This document shows, one piece after another, positions 56,041-64,000 of a stretch of DNA of 64,000 nt. The stretch covers positions 30,177 to 94,176 of the forward strand of contig JAJFJD010000041.1 in NCBI GenBank assembly GCA_021774335.1, written 5' to 3'. The stretch comes from Alphaproteobacteria bacterium (GTDB lineage: Bacteria > Pseudomonadota > Alphaproteobacteria > UBA8366). The notes beneath the pieces were generated by a model, which worked only from the letters and a program-made list of their open reading frames with translations, ran no database searches and was not told where the DNA came from. The position numbers and the translations under genes are program-made. How positions within the stretch are numbered: position 1 is the stretch's first letter; every line of letters starts with the position of its first letter.

Positions 56041-57771
56041 TCACACCGATACCTCCCGGTCCACTTTCGTGACCCACTTGACCAGCGCGAGCATTACCAT
56101 CGCGATCGCAATCTGGATGAAGGCAAGCGCGGAGAGCGGCTGGAAATCGCCCTGTTCCCACATGTCATAGATCGCAACGGAGATGACTTCCTTGCCGGGT
56201 GAGTACAACAACACGGAAGCGCTCAGTTCCCGGGTAAACGAGACGAACAGCAGAATCCACCCGGCGACGAGCCCTGGCTTTAGAAGCGGCAAGGTCACGC
56301 GATAGAATGTTTGAAACCAGTTCGCACCCGAGATGAGCGAGGACTCTTCCAGTTCTGGATGAATCTGGACAAGCGTCGCCGATGTCGACCGGACCCCATA
56401 CGGAAAGTACCGGGCGATGTAAGCGATAAATAAAATCCAGATCGTGCCGTAAAGCACCAGCGGTGGCGAGATCCACGCCTGCAGCAGCCCGACCGCCAGC
56501 ACGATGCCCGGAAACGCCATGGGCAGCATGCTGAGATAGTCCAATGCCTTTCGACCGGGCAAGCGGGTTCGCAACGACAGAAAGGAGACCAGAGCGCAAA
56601 ACACGATACACACCGTCGCACCAACCACCGCAAGGAACATGCTGTTGAATAGGGCGCGCTGTGTGATTGGATAGTCGAACAACACCCAGCGATAGTTCTC
56701 CAGCGTGAGTTGTTCCCAGCGGAAGTCATGCGTCCAGAGCGTTCGAATCGAACTCAGGAAAATGGTCGCAAAAGGCAACACGACGGCGAGCAGAAGATAG
56801 GCGCCGCAAATTGCGAAGACGAGCCAACGCCATGGACCGAGCGAGACGCGGTGTGCGCGCGCCCCCTTGCCGCCCACGGTCGTGTAGGAGCGGTTGCCGA
56901 TCAACCGCCGCTGCAGCCACAGACCGATCATCGTTATCACCAGGAGCGTAACGCACAAGGACGCGCCCAGACCGTATTTCGGAGGAAAGACCGACTGGGT
57001 ATCCCAGATACTGGTCGTAAGCACCCTGATCCGCGCCGGCGTTCCCAGAACCGCCGGGACACCGAACTGTTCGGCGGCGAGCACAAAGACAAGCAACGCG
57101 CCGCCGAGAATGGCGGGAAGAACGAGCGGCAGGGTTACCCGCCATGTCGTATCCCATACGCCGGCGCCGGAAGACATCGACGCCTCTTCCAGTGTCGAGT
57201 CCATCGACCGTAATGCGCCCGAGACAATCAGGAATACATAGGGCATCTCGTACAGGGCCTCGACCATCACGATGCCCCACAGCGAGTAGATGTTGAGAAG
57301 CGGACCCTCTGCGCCAGGAAGCGTGCGCCATAAATGGTTGATCAGGCCGGTTTGCGGACTGGCAAGCAGGATCCAGGCGAGCGCGCCGATGAAGGGCGTC
57401 GATATGAATGGGACGATCGAAGCCGCCTCGATGATCCGCCGCCCCGGAATGTCTGTGCGGACGACCGCCCAGGCCATGAAAGTGCCGAAGCCGGTAGCGA
57501 TGATCGCCGCGCCGAACGCGATCACGAGGGTATTGAATATCGCCTGGTAGTTCGCCGGATCGGTATAGGCCTCGATATACCATTGCAGCGTGAGCTCCCC
57601 GGACTCCGTCATGAAAGACGAAGAGAACAAAATCCACGCCGGGTAGAGAATGAGAATGCCGAGGATTAAGAAGACAATCAGCAGCAGACCCAAAAGCGGA
57701 TTCAACGCAAGAAAGGCACGCGTTCGCCGCCAGGGATTAGCTGGCGGCTCGGCGGAGACGACAGTGCTCAT
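56041..57771 (-). CDS. ABC importer 2 fused permease
   Basis: A 576-aa double permease, the same length as importer 1's, with two BPD_transp_1 domains (about 65-290 and 345-560). The EAA loops are LEEASMSSGAGVWDTTWRV and LEESSLISGANWFQTFYRV. About 12 membrane helices. Equal length and domain order show the two permeases are paralogues. It is the second gene of the cluster, after the binding-protein gene and a 79-bp gap with a hairpin. Confidence 0.94.
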   Translation of the reverse strand: MSTVVSAEPPANPWRRTRAFLALNPLLGLLLIVFLILGILILYPAWILFSSSFMTESGELTLQWYIEAYTDPANYQAIFNTLVIAFGAAIIATGFGTFMAWAVVRTDIPGRRIIEAASIVPFISTPFIGALAWILLASPQTGLINHLWRTLPGAEGPLLNIYSLWGIVMVEALYEMPYVFLIVSGALRSMDSTLEEASMSSGAGVWDTTWRVTLPLVLPAILGGALLVFVLAAEQFGVPAVLGTPARIRVLTTSIWDTQSVFPPKYGLGASLCVTLLVITMIGLWLQRRLIGNRSYTTVGGKGARAHRVSLGPWRWLVFAICGAYLLLAVVLPFATIFLSSIRTLWTHDFRWEQLTLENYRWVLFDYPITQRALFNSMFLAVVGATVCIVFCALVSFLSLRTRLPGRKALDYLSMLPMAFPGIVLAVGLLQAWISPPLVLYGTIWILFIAYIARYFPYGVRSTSATLVQIHPELEESSLISGANWFQTFYRVTLPLLKPGLVAGWILLFVSFTRELSASVLLYSPGKEVISVAIYDMWEQGDFQPLSALAFIQIAIAMVMLALVKWVTKVDREVSV

Positions 57772-57790
57772 GACGTACCAGGAACCGGGA

Positions 57791-57819
57791 GGCCAGCGGC
57801 ATCATCGATGCCACTGGTC
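57791..57819 (-). terminator. Hairpin between importer 2 binding-protein and permease genes
   Basis: GGCCAGCGGCATC (57791-57803) pairs with GATGCCACTGGTC (57807-57819) with two mismatched positions around ATC. No T-run. Same position as in importer 1 and the Tct genes, suggesting a processed 3' end that protects the binding-protein message. Confidence 0.45.
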
Positions 57820-57850
57820 GTTCCCCGATATGCGGTTGTCGAACAGCGGA

Positions 57851-58909
57851 TCATTTGAAGAGGCGATTCCACTCATCCATGAGCACCTTCTGTTCTTTGA
57901 AGAATCCCCGCATGTCATCGGGCGAGCTGTAGATCCGTTTGATCTCGGACAGTGGACGTCTGCCCCGTTCCCGCGTGAGCGGTTCGGCATCTTCACGTAG
58001 CGATGGGGTGAAATATTTATTTTGCCAGAAGGTCTGCGCCGGTTTCGACAAGGCGAAATCTATGAACTTCTTTCCGGCATCGGGATTTGGCGCGGCCTTC
58101 GGAACACCGATCACCATATAGCTGACCGGCGTGCCAACTTCGGGTATTGAAACGCGCAGGTTGGCGCCTTTCTTAATGTCGGCGAATACGCGATACATCA
58201 AAAGCATGGCGGATAGCGGCCGCTCACCCGAGGTCACCGCCTTCGCGGTCGCGCCGGAGCCGCGGCGAATGAGTACATCCTGTTTGGAGAGCTTCTCCAT
58301 GAAGGACTTGCCATAGGCTTTGCGCATTGCGCCATACCAATGGAGCGCCGCCCCGCTATAGAAGGCATCCGGCATGACCATCTTGCCCTTCCATTTCGGG
58401 TCGAGCAGGTCTTCCCATTTCTTCGGCGCGTCTTCGGGTTTAATCAGGTCGGCGTTGTAGGTCATGGTCAGAACCAGCGCCTTGATCGGAGCCCAGTAAC
58501 CAGGGTCCCGTACATCGGCAGGGAAGTTCTTCGCTTGCGGGCTGTCGTATTTCTGGATGAGTCCGCGGTCGACCCAGTTCATCATGATTCCCGGTAACGA
58601 GGAATCGAGCGCCGAACAACGGACCTGATTGGCCTTCACTTCGGCTTCGAATTTCTGCGCGAGTTTTACGCCGCCGGAACGAAAGTGTTCGGTGGGAATT
58701 CCCGATTGTTTCTGGAACGTCTCGGCCCAGGCCGCGACCGAGCGGGCGGAAGAGCCCGAGTACCAGATAAATTTTTCGGCCGCCCTAGCATTGTGCACAA
58801 ACGGAGCGCCAAGGGTTGCAGCGCCCGCAACAATGCCGGTCGTGCGAAGAAAGTTTCGGCGAGACAAAGAGCCTATGAGACGGGATGATTTCTTGAACGT
58901 ATCGGACAT
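57851..58909 (-). CDS. ABC importer 2 binding protein with Tat signal
   Basis: The 352-aa protein begins with a twin-arginine signal: SLSRRNFLRTTGIVAGAATL near residues 14-33, cut after NARA near 43. The mature part starts AEKFIWYSGSS and is of the FbpA-like family. Tat export means the protein is folded, perhaps with cofactor or metal, before it crosses, unlike the Sec-exported importer 1 protein. It is the first gene of the 11-gene cluster; the promoter should be in 58910-59333. Ligand unknown. Confidence 0.92.
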   Translation of the reverse strand: MSDTFKKSSRLIGSLSRRNFLRTTGIVAGAATLGAPFVHNARAAEKFIWYSGSSARSVAAWAETFQKQSGIPTEHFRSGGVKLAQKFEAEVKANQVRCSALDSSLPGIMMNWVDRGLIQKYDSPQAKNFPADVRDPGYWAPIKALVLTMTYNADLIKPEDAPKKWEDLLDPKWKGKMVMPDAFYSGAALHWYGAMRKAYGKSFMEKLSKQDVLIRRGSGATAKAVTSGERPLSAMLLMYRVFADIKKGANLRVSIPEVGTPVSYMVIGVPKAAPNPDAGKKFIDFALSKPAQTFWQNKYFTPSLREDAEPLTRERGRRPLSEIKRIYSSPDDMRGFFKEQKVLMDEWNRLFK

Positions 58910-59333
58910 GATCGGTTTCCTCCGGAAGCGTGCTTCTTGTTCGAAATGCCGACACGTGTCGAAGCGCTTACTTTTGGGTCACGGCATTTCCTTGTTGGCG
59001 GCTGCATCGGAACTCCACCGGCGGTGGGCCGTCTCATCGGGATTCCAAGCAAACAAGAACGGTTGGCGCACCGAAAACAGTCAATTGGGTTCTAGCGGTA
59101 AGTGATCTTGCGTCCGGTACGCGTAGACACCGATGGAACGGCTATTGGCAGAACTGACACGACCCCCTTATTGCTCATTTTATAGTTCAATTTATCACAT
59201 CTTTTGGGATATACAATAATCCAATCTATGAAGTGGCGGGAATGGCGGCCATTGCACTACGGTATTGCACACACCAGAGGCATGAAATCGCGCGACCGAA
59301 AACAACGCCACCCAACTTGCAGGAGACGCCGAT
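58910..59333. promoter_or_regulatory. Divergent control region, 424 bp, with 12-bp palindrome
   Basis: This region lies between the 11-gene cluster (minus) and the SMP-30 run (plus). A perfect 12-bp palindrome CGACACGTGTCG is at 58950-58961, about 40 bp upstream of the binding-protein ATG. A distinct AT-rich stretch at 59164-59226 (about 30% G+C) is the likely plus-strand promoter zone. No gene is seen. Both directions may be regulated together. Confidence 0.45.
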
Positions 59334-60254
59334 ATGGGACCTTACGATGCGCCGGAAGTAATAAAGACCGAGTTGGTTGCCGAGATGCCCGCCGAATTCG
59401 CCAAGTCCGGCAGTAGGCCCGGCAAGGTCACCAGTCGTTATGCTCGGGTTCAGACCGATGTCGATTTCTATCTCGAGGGTCCCGCCTTCGACCGCAACGG
59501 AAATCTTTTTTTCACCGACGTTCCGCACGGACGGATCTTCAAGATGTCGCCGGACGGCGCTTTTGATTTGGTGGTCGAATATGACGGCGAGCCCAACGGT
59601 CTGAAGATTCACAAGGACGGGCGCATCTTCATCGCGGATTACCGATATGGCATTGTCGTGCTCGATCCGGAGACGAGTGAGATCGGTCCGCTCGCCGAAC
59701 TCCTCCCGGCCGAGAGTTTCAAGGGTCCGAACGACCTTGTCTTCACCAGCAACGGCGACCTGTATTTCACCGATCAGGGCAAGACCGGATTGCACGATCC
59801 GACAGGACGGGTCTATCGCTTCACAGCGTCCGGTAATCTTGAAGCGCTGATAGAGACACTTCCGGGACCGAACGGTCTCGTGCTCGATCCAACTGAAAAA
59901 ATCCTCTATGTCGGTTCCCGCTCCAATACAATCTGGTGGCAGCCCTTATACGATTCGCGGCCGCCCTCACGGGTCGGGACATTCGCCGGGATGAGTGGTT
60001 TCGGCACACCAGACGGAATGGCCGTCGACGAAGCCGGCAACGTCCTCTGCGTTCAGCACAGCATGGGTATTGTCTGGGTTTTCAATCGTCTCGGTCTACC
60101 GATTTTCCGTATCGAAACCTGCACTACGGACAAGCTTACAAATCTTGCATATGGCGGCGCTGACCGTACCGACCTTTATATACTGGACGGCAACGGCAAG
60201 GTCCTGGTGGCGCGCATGCCCGTTCCGGGTCTGACGATGTACTCTCACATGTAG
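59334..60254 (+). CDS. SMP-30/gluconolactonase-family protein
   Basis: AGGAG precedes ATG 59334. The 306-aa protein is a six-bladed propeller of the SMP-30/LRE family: LEGPAFDRNGNLFFTDV near 46 supplies the first metal Glu, EYDGEPNGLKIHKDGRIFIAD near 80, FKGPNDLVFTSNGDLYFTD near 125 the Asn, LPGPNGLVLDP near 176 and MSGFGTPDGMAVDEAGNV near 221 the Asp. Known members hydrolyse lactones with a divalent cation. It is the first gene of the plus-strand run that ends at 62804. Confidence 0.9.
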   Translation: MGPYDAPEVIKTELVAEMPAEFAKSGSRPGKVTSRYARVQTDVDFYLEGPAFDRNGNLFFTDVPHGRIFKMSPDGAFDLVVEYDGEPNGLKIHKDGRIFIADYRYGIVVLDPETSEIGPLAELLPAESFKGPNDLVFTSNGDLYFTDQGKTGLHDPTGRVYRFTASGNLEALIETLPGPNGLVLDPTEKILYVGSRSNTIWWQPLYDSRPPSRVGTFAGMSGFGTPDGMAVDEAGNVLCVQHSMGIVWVFNRLGLPIFRIETCTTDKLTNLAYGGADRTDLYILDGNGKVLVARMPVPGLTMYSHM

Positions 60255-60306
60255 GCTCGGCCACCGAGGCGCCGCTACCGACAAACGATGCGGATCGACA
60301 AACGCA

Positions 60307-61026
60307 ATGGCCAATCTGAAGATTATGTACGGCAGCAAGGGAGGCCCACGCTCCGGCCATCTCCGTGAAGGCCGAAGCGGCGTCTCGAACCCGTCATTCT
60401 TGGTAACGCCGCACAAGACACCGCCGCTTCGCTTGAATACGGATGTAGGCGTACGCTTTCCTCCCGATCAATTGGCTAAACTTTCAGCCAATCAGGAGAA
60501 ACTGGACTATTTGAGATTCGAGATTCTTGGTGCACTCGATCTCTTTGCGCAGTATCAGCGGCAGTTTCTCGATCTCTATTTTTCCTTTATTGCCACACAC
60601 TGCCAGGATGCCGACCGTGAGCTAACCCAGACCCTCGCGTGGTCGGACGGATTGTTTTCGGCGGACGATTTCGTCTTTTCGGCACTTTGGCCTCTGCCTG
60701 ACGCGCAGGTTTCGATTTTGTGCGACGAAGGAGAAAGAAATCTCGGCGAATTTGACTTCGCCTTCTGGACAGGCACGCGTGTTCTTGGTCTCAAGCTTGC
60801 AGGCGGTGCTCCTCATCCCCCGCTTGTCAGCGGTCATGCCCACGACGCGCCGTGCGAAGCGCTGCTGCCGATAACCGTCACGGCAACAGAACTGCAGAAT
60901 GGCGCCGCGATCTTTTCGGAACAGCGCTTTCCGTTAGAGTTTCTTTCCTTTTGGACCGAGGCAACAATTCCAAGCAGCCCTTTCCGGCCGGTCGGCCTCG
61001 CGACTTTTCAGATCGACCCATCGTAA
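60307..61026 (+). CDS. Unrecognised 239-aa protein upstream of CobW
   Basis: No family known to me. It has a Gly/Arg-rich basic head (residues 1-45), a helical middle (residues 60-110, LAKLSANQEKLDYLRFEIL then FDLY-like aromatic helix) and a C-terminal half with beta-like stretches containing a few His/Asp/Cys (GHAHDAPCEALLPI). No signal or membrane segment. It is 52 bp after SMP-30 and 10 bp before the CobW gene. CobW/COG0523 GTPases insert metal into partner enzymes, so a metal-dependent partner in this operon is a reasonable guess; nothing in the sequence proves it. Confidence 0.7.
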   Translation: MANLKIMYGSKGGPRSGHLREGRSGVSNPSFLVTPHKTPPLRLNTDVGVRFPPDQLAKLSANQEKLDYLRFEILGALDLFAQYQRQFLDLYFSFIATHCQDADRELTQTLAWSDGLFSADDFVFSALWPLPDAQVSILCDEGERNLGEFDFAFWTGTRVLGLKLAGGAPHPPLVSGHAHDAPCEALLPITVTATELQNGAAIFSEQRFPLEFLSFWTEATIPSSPFRPVGLATFQIDPS

Positions 61027-61036
61027 GGATACGCAA

Positions 61037-62074
61037 TTGGAAAACGAACCAGCCCCCCGACTGTCTAACCGGGTTCCTGTATCGGTCATTTCCGGGTTTC
61101 TCGGCAGCGGCAAGACAACACTGCTGAACCGGCTCATCCAGCATCCGGCAATGTCGGACGCGGCCCTGATCGTGAACGAATTCGGCGAGATCGGGATTGA
61201 CCACGCGCTCATTGACTCCGCCCTGGAGAACGCCGTGGTTATGGATAGTGGTTGCGTCTGCTGCACGATTCGGGGCGACCTGATCGATACGATCGACGAT
61301 CTTTTCGCAAAAGTGGAGAAAGGCTTGCTTCCGCCATTCTCGAAAATCCTGATCGAGCCGACGGGACTAGCGGACCCAGCCCCAATTATTCACGCTCTCG
61401 ATCAAATGGAGGATATGGGCCGCCCATGCGGTTGCGACGGGGTCATCACCATGGTCGACGGGCAGCAGGGTCTGCAGCAGATAGACAACTACGAGGAGGC
61501 GCCGCAACAGATCGCCGCTGCGGATATCGTGCTGATATCGAAATCAGAACTGGCGCCGGACGCTACCATCCAGCGGTTGATCCAAATCATCGGCGTCTTG
61601 AACCCTGGGGTCCCGGTCCGGACCGTCGATCACGGCGATATTGATCCCGACGAGCTCTTTGGGCTGATTTCGAAATCGGCTGCGGCGACTCCGGCGAGAC
61701 TCTCCCAGGACGATGGTGATGGCGCGAACGGGCATCACCATTCTCACGAGGGTCACAGCCACGGCAAGGTCGGCTCGCTCGCGCTCACAACGGATCAAGC
61801 CGTATCATGGTTGCAGCTACGCAATTTTTTCGAAACCGTCTTTTCCCTTCGGGGCGACGCGTTCCTTCGCGTCAAGGGAATCGTTTGGCTGGAGGACGCT
61901 TCCGAACCGATCCTCATCCACGCTGTCGGGAACGCCTTTAGCGCACCGAAGTTCATCACGTACGGCGCCGACGACGCCGGGACAAGCCGCATCGTCTTCA
62001 TCTACAAGGGCCTGAATCGCGAGGCCATCGAAAGCACCTTCCGGGCCATGGTCCTAGACGCCAGCGCCGCATAG
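61037..62074 (+). CDS. CobW/COG0523 family GTP-binding metallochaperone
   Basis: Start is TTG at 61037 (TAAGGA upstream); there is no ATG before the P-loop. The 345-aa protein has Walker A GFLGSGKT at 20-27, C73-V-C75-C76 (CxCC metal motif), a His-rich loop (GHHHSHEGHSHG near 235) and the C-terminal CobW domain. The NKxD motif for GTP is SKSE, as in the family. These proteins deliver Zn, Co or Ni to target enzymes. It is 10 bp after the unrecognised gene and 13 bp before the aldolase gene. Confidence 0.93.
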   Translation: MENEPAPRLSNRVPVSVISGFLGSGKTTLLNRLIQHPAMSDAALIVNEFGEIGIDHALIDSALENAVVMDSGCVCCTIRGDLIDTIDDLFAKVEKGLLPPFSKILIEPTGLADPAPIIHALDQMEDMGRPCGCDGVITMVDGQQGLQQIDNYEEAPQQIAAADIVLISKSELAPDATIQRLIQIIGVLNPGVPVRTVDHGDIDPDELFGLISKSAAATPARLSQDDGDGANGHHHSHEGHSHGKVGSLALTTDQAVSWLQLRNFFETVFSLRGDAFLRVKGIVWLEDASEPILIHAVGNAFSAPKFITYGADDAGTSRIVFIYKGLNREAIESTFRAMVLDASAA

Positions 62075-62087
62075 CAGGGATTCAAAG

Positions 62088-62804
62088 ATGATACCGACCA
62101 ATCGAATAAAGCTGGCGATGCGGGAAAACCGCAAGGCCTATGGCGTGCGGCTCACTTTTCCCGCTCCCGAAATTGTCGAGATGCTGGCGCCGGCCGAACT
62201 GGACTTTATCTTTCTCGACTGCGAACACGGCATCCTGGATATGCCAGCTATAGAAAATGTGTGTCGTGCCGCCGATCTGACGCACCAAACGCTGATCGCG
62301 CGCATACCCGATATAGGCACCGGCACAATTACCCAATTTCTCGACCGCGGCGTTCGGGGAATCATCGGTCCGCATATTGAAACTTTGGCCGATGCAAAGC
62401 AGTTGGCCGACACCTGTCTGTTCGGTCCGGACGGACATCGTTCCTTTGGTGGCGGGCGGGGCACCAACTATCAGAGTGGTATCGAAGACATGCCGGCATT
62501 CCTGAAAGCTTGCAACGAAAGTGTGCTCGTCGGTGCAATGTTGGAAAGCGCGAAGGCGGTCGAGAATTTGGATGATATTTTGACGGTACCGGGCATCGAT
62601 TATCTGATGTTTGGGCCGGCCGACTTCGCACAAGACCTCGGCTATCCGGGTGAACCGTCCCATCCGGAGGTGATGAAAGTGACGCACGCGGCGACTGCGC
62701 GCATTCATGCGGCGGGTAAGCCGATGCGCGAGGACATCATGGCGTTCACCGGCGTAAAGAACCTGCTGGTGGACGGCGCTCGGCGTTTTGTTACCGACCA
62801 ATAA
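62088..62804 (+). CDS. HpcH/HpaI-family aldolase
   Basis: The 238-aa product has the metal-dependent class II aldolase pattern: DFIFLDCEHG near residue 36-45 with the catalytic His, ARIPDIGTGT near 70-79 with the Arg, RGIIGPHIETLADAK near 89, VLVGAMLESAKAVEN near 146 with the metal Glu, and DYLMFGPADFAQDLG near 169 with the metal Asp. Relatives cleave 2-oxo-3-deoxy acids to pyruvate and an aldehyde using Mg, Mn, Co or Zn. This enzyme is the likeliest metal client of the adjacent CobW. It converges on the NIPSNAP gene (15-bp gap). Confidence 0.9.
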   Translation: MIPTNRIKLAMRENRKAYGVRLTFPAPEIVEMLAPAELDFIFLDCEHGILDMPAIENVCRAADLTHQTLIARIPDIGTGTITQFLDRGVRGIIGPHIETLADAKQLADTCLFGPDGHRSFGGGRGTNYQSGIEDMPAFLKACNESVLVGAMLESAKAVENLDDILTVPGIDYLMFGPADFAQDLGYPGEPSHPEVMKVTHAATARIHAAGKPMREDIMAFTGVKNLLVDGARRFVTDQ

Positions 62805-62819
62805 ATTTGAGCCAACCGG

Positions 62820-63134
62820 CTACTCAACGCGACGTAGGAAGCTCCGGTTTTCTTCTAGTATGAAATCGCCGTCAGCCGCAGCCTGGAAATTTGCGGCGCC
62901 GTCTTTGTCCGCCTTAATTACTTCGCGGTAGGTCTCATAGGCGGCCAGGCTTTCAAAATTAATCAGGCAGTAGGCGATATCCCGCGTGCCCTCATGGGGC
63001 ATCCAATACCCGAGTAACTCGCCGCCGCACCTTGGAACAATGTCGTACCACCGTTTAGCATAAGCCTCGTATTCGTCATGCTTGAACGGATGGATCTTAT
63101 ATTGAATGAATAACGTAATCGCCATATCTGCCAC
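62820..63134 (-). CDS. NIPSNAP-family protein
   Basis: 104 aa with a single ferredoxin-like alpha+beta domain, as in small bacterial NIPSNAP proteins: TLFIQYKIHPFKHDEYEAYA at the start, LLGYWMPHEG near 40, IAYCLINFESLAAYETYR near 52. Members are often stand-alone and of unknown activity. It converges on the aldolase gene. Confidence 0.85.
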   Translation of the reverse strand: MADMAITLFIQYKIHPFKHDEYEAYAKRWYDIVPRCGGELLGYWMPHEGTRDIAYCLINFESLAAYETYREVIKADKDGAANFQAAADGDFILEENRSFLRRVE

Positions 63135-63644
63135 CTTCTTTGACGGATGCTAATTTCAAGCCTGATGGGTCAGTCTAACTACGTCCACATTCCTTATCGG
63201 TCGTGAGTTTAAAACATGCTCAATGTATGCCGGGCGGACACCTACTCGCAGCCCATCAATAGCGAAGGGTGGATTTGCGCGGCTCGGCAAATATTTACAC
63301 TAGCGCGGCGATGGCTACGACATCCATAGCGCACATCTTTCCACATCATGCTGGCTCTTGTTGGACATCAAGTTTTCAAGCGACTTGATCGCGCCAGCGA
63401 CCGCAGTTTCATCGCAAGCCGATCGGATCGTGGAGTCTGATCCGGGTCGGTAGCGAAGTTCGGGTGCGGACGATTGATTCGCAATTGCCGAACGCGGGCA
63501 ATCGTGACCGGCCGCAATTTCAACTACCGTGTTCGCTTCAAACAAAACTACTCTTCCGACCTGACCGAGTGGCACTGGCAGGCGAATAAACGCCACAGAC
63601 CGCAACTTCACGGGCTAGGTTAGATTTTTCTGACGGTATCTCAG
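63135..63644. other. 510-bp gap, no supported gene
   Basis: A 98-codon minus frame (63611-63315) has poor coding character, no ribosome site and no known family, so I do not call it. On the plus strand a short protein-like tail (GRNFNYRVRFKQNYSSDLTE then WHWQ) ends at a TAG near 63620, perhaps a remnant. The region lies between an ordinary gene and the tRNA-linked remnant and may be decayed. Confidence 0.4.
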
Positions 63645-63814
63645 CTACTCTTCGATCCTTGAAAAGATAATGTCCACGAGATCGTCCACCCGCTGTGTGC
63701 CGTCAAGATGAATTTCCGCATCTTCCGGCCGTTCATAGGGGGCGGAGATTCCCGTAAAATTAGGAATCTCTCCCTTCCGCGCTTTCAGACTGCTTAGTCT
63801 GTCGTCTATTTCGG
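63645..63814 (-). pseudogene. cysC: cysC (adenylylsulfate kinase) C-terminal remnant
   Basis: Reading minus, the last 56 codons before TAG 63647-63645 give [18 protein letters not shown] then [12 protein letters not shown] and a helix ending SRIEE. This aligns with the C terminus of E. coli CysC (KARAGELRNFTGI and APESAEIHLNG). The P-loop and body are absent: upstream the frame runs into the hairpin and then tRNA-fMet. So only the 3' end of an APS kinase gene survives here, next to a tRNA gene. Confidence 0.72.
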
Positions 63815-63821
63815 ACACGCC

Positions 63822-63845
63822 AAAGCCCCTCGTGAGAGGGGCTTT
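63822..63845 (-). terminator. Intrinsic hairpin downstream of tRNA-fMet
   Basis: AAAGCCCCTC (63822-63831) and GAGGGGCTTT (63836-63845) are exact complements around GTGA. It lies 14 nt past the CCA end of the minus-strand tRNA, so it should end that transcript. The T-run is short and inside the stem. Confidence 0.75.
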
Positions 63846-63859
63846 GTCAGCTTTTGATT

Positions 63860-63936
<77 letters not shown>

Positions 63937-64000
63937 TTAATAGTCTGCGCTATCGGCTATCGGCTGCTTAAGCGCTTGTCTGGAGTCCTTCTTCCCCCAC

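Noticed and set aside
63315..63611. 98-codon minus-strand frame near the right end
   Set aside because: No family resemblance, ribosome site or coding-like composition.

Overview
The window is about 60% G+C and looks like chromosomal DNA of an alphaproteobacterium, probably a free-living marine or soil member of the Rhodospirillales-like groups. The evidence is the gene content (tripartite tricarboxylate and iron-type ABC importers, CaiB/BaiF CoA-transferases, MmgE/PrpD, LVIVD and AtuA/DUF1446 families), the strong GC3 bias that gives long antisense shadow frames, and an initiator tRNA with an A-G-G/C-C-U anticodon stem. That lineage call is inference. There are no phage genes, intact insertion sequences, CRISPR arrays or rRNA genes.

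Layout. 1-8 kb: a membrane protein cut by the window edge, a Baeyer-Villiger-type monooxygenase, a YpfJ-like zinc metallopeptidase, a DUF853/HerA-like ATPase, two small unknown genes, an MFS permease and a HAD hydrolase. 8-16 kb: an AT-rich trypsin-like lipoprotein gene; a minus-strand set of VOC protein, old-yellow-enzyme and arylsulfotransferase-like protein; a GrdB-family gene that needs UGA to be read as selenocysteine; a CaiB/BaiF CoA-transferase; and a divergent GlxA-like regulator / NTF2-like pair. 16-27 kb: ABC importer 1 (binding protein, fused permease, ATPase), a second CoA-transferase, MmgE/PrpD, a TauD-type dioxygenase and an AtuA pair. 27-43 kb: mostly single genes (aminotransferase, SDR, Gfa-like, PrpF, two alpha/beta hydrolases, DMT permease, two ACMSD-like amidohydrolases, Acr3, nitroreductase, a second arylsulfotransferase-like gene), separated by spacers that carry a degenerate dispersed repeat.

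43-59 kb is the most coherent block. Eleven minus-strand genes with gaps of 12-79 bp read from 58909 down to 44172: Tat-exported ABC binding protein, fused permease, ATPase, LLM flavin oxidoreductase, ThDP enzyme, two LVIVD proteins, TctC, fused TctA-TctB, MmgE/PrpD and an SDR without the usual Tyr/Lys pair. An IclR regulator converges on the end of this run. It reads as one uptake-plus-catabolism operon with two importers for an unidentified, probably carboxylated, substrate.

59-64 kb holds a plus-strand run of SMP-30, an unrecognised 239-aa protein, a CobW GTPase and an HpaI-like aldolase, then NIPSNAP, a cysC 3' remnant and tRNA-fMet.

The main finding is the selenocysteine candidate at 12982-13872. 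An in-frame UGA lies in a U-x-x-C motif, is followed at bSECIS-like spacing by a perfect hairpin, and the frame then stays open for 133 more codons with family-like sequence. No Sec machinery (selA/B/C/D) is in the window.
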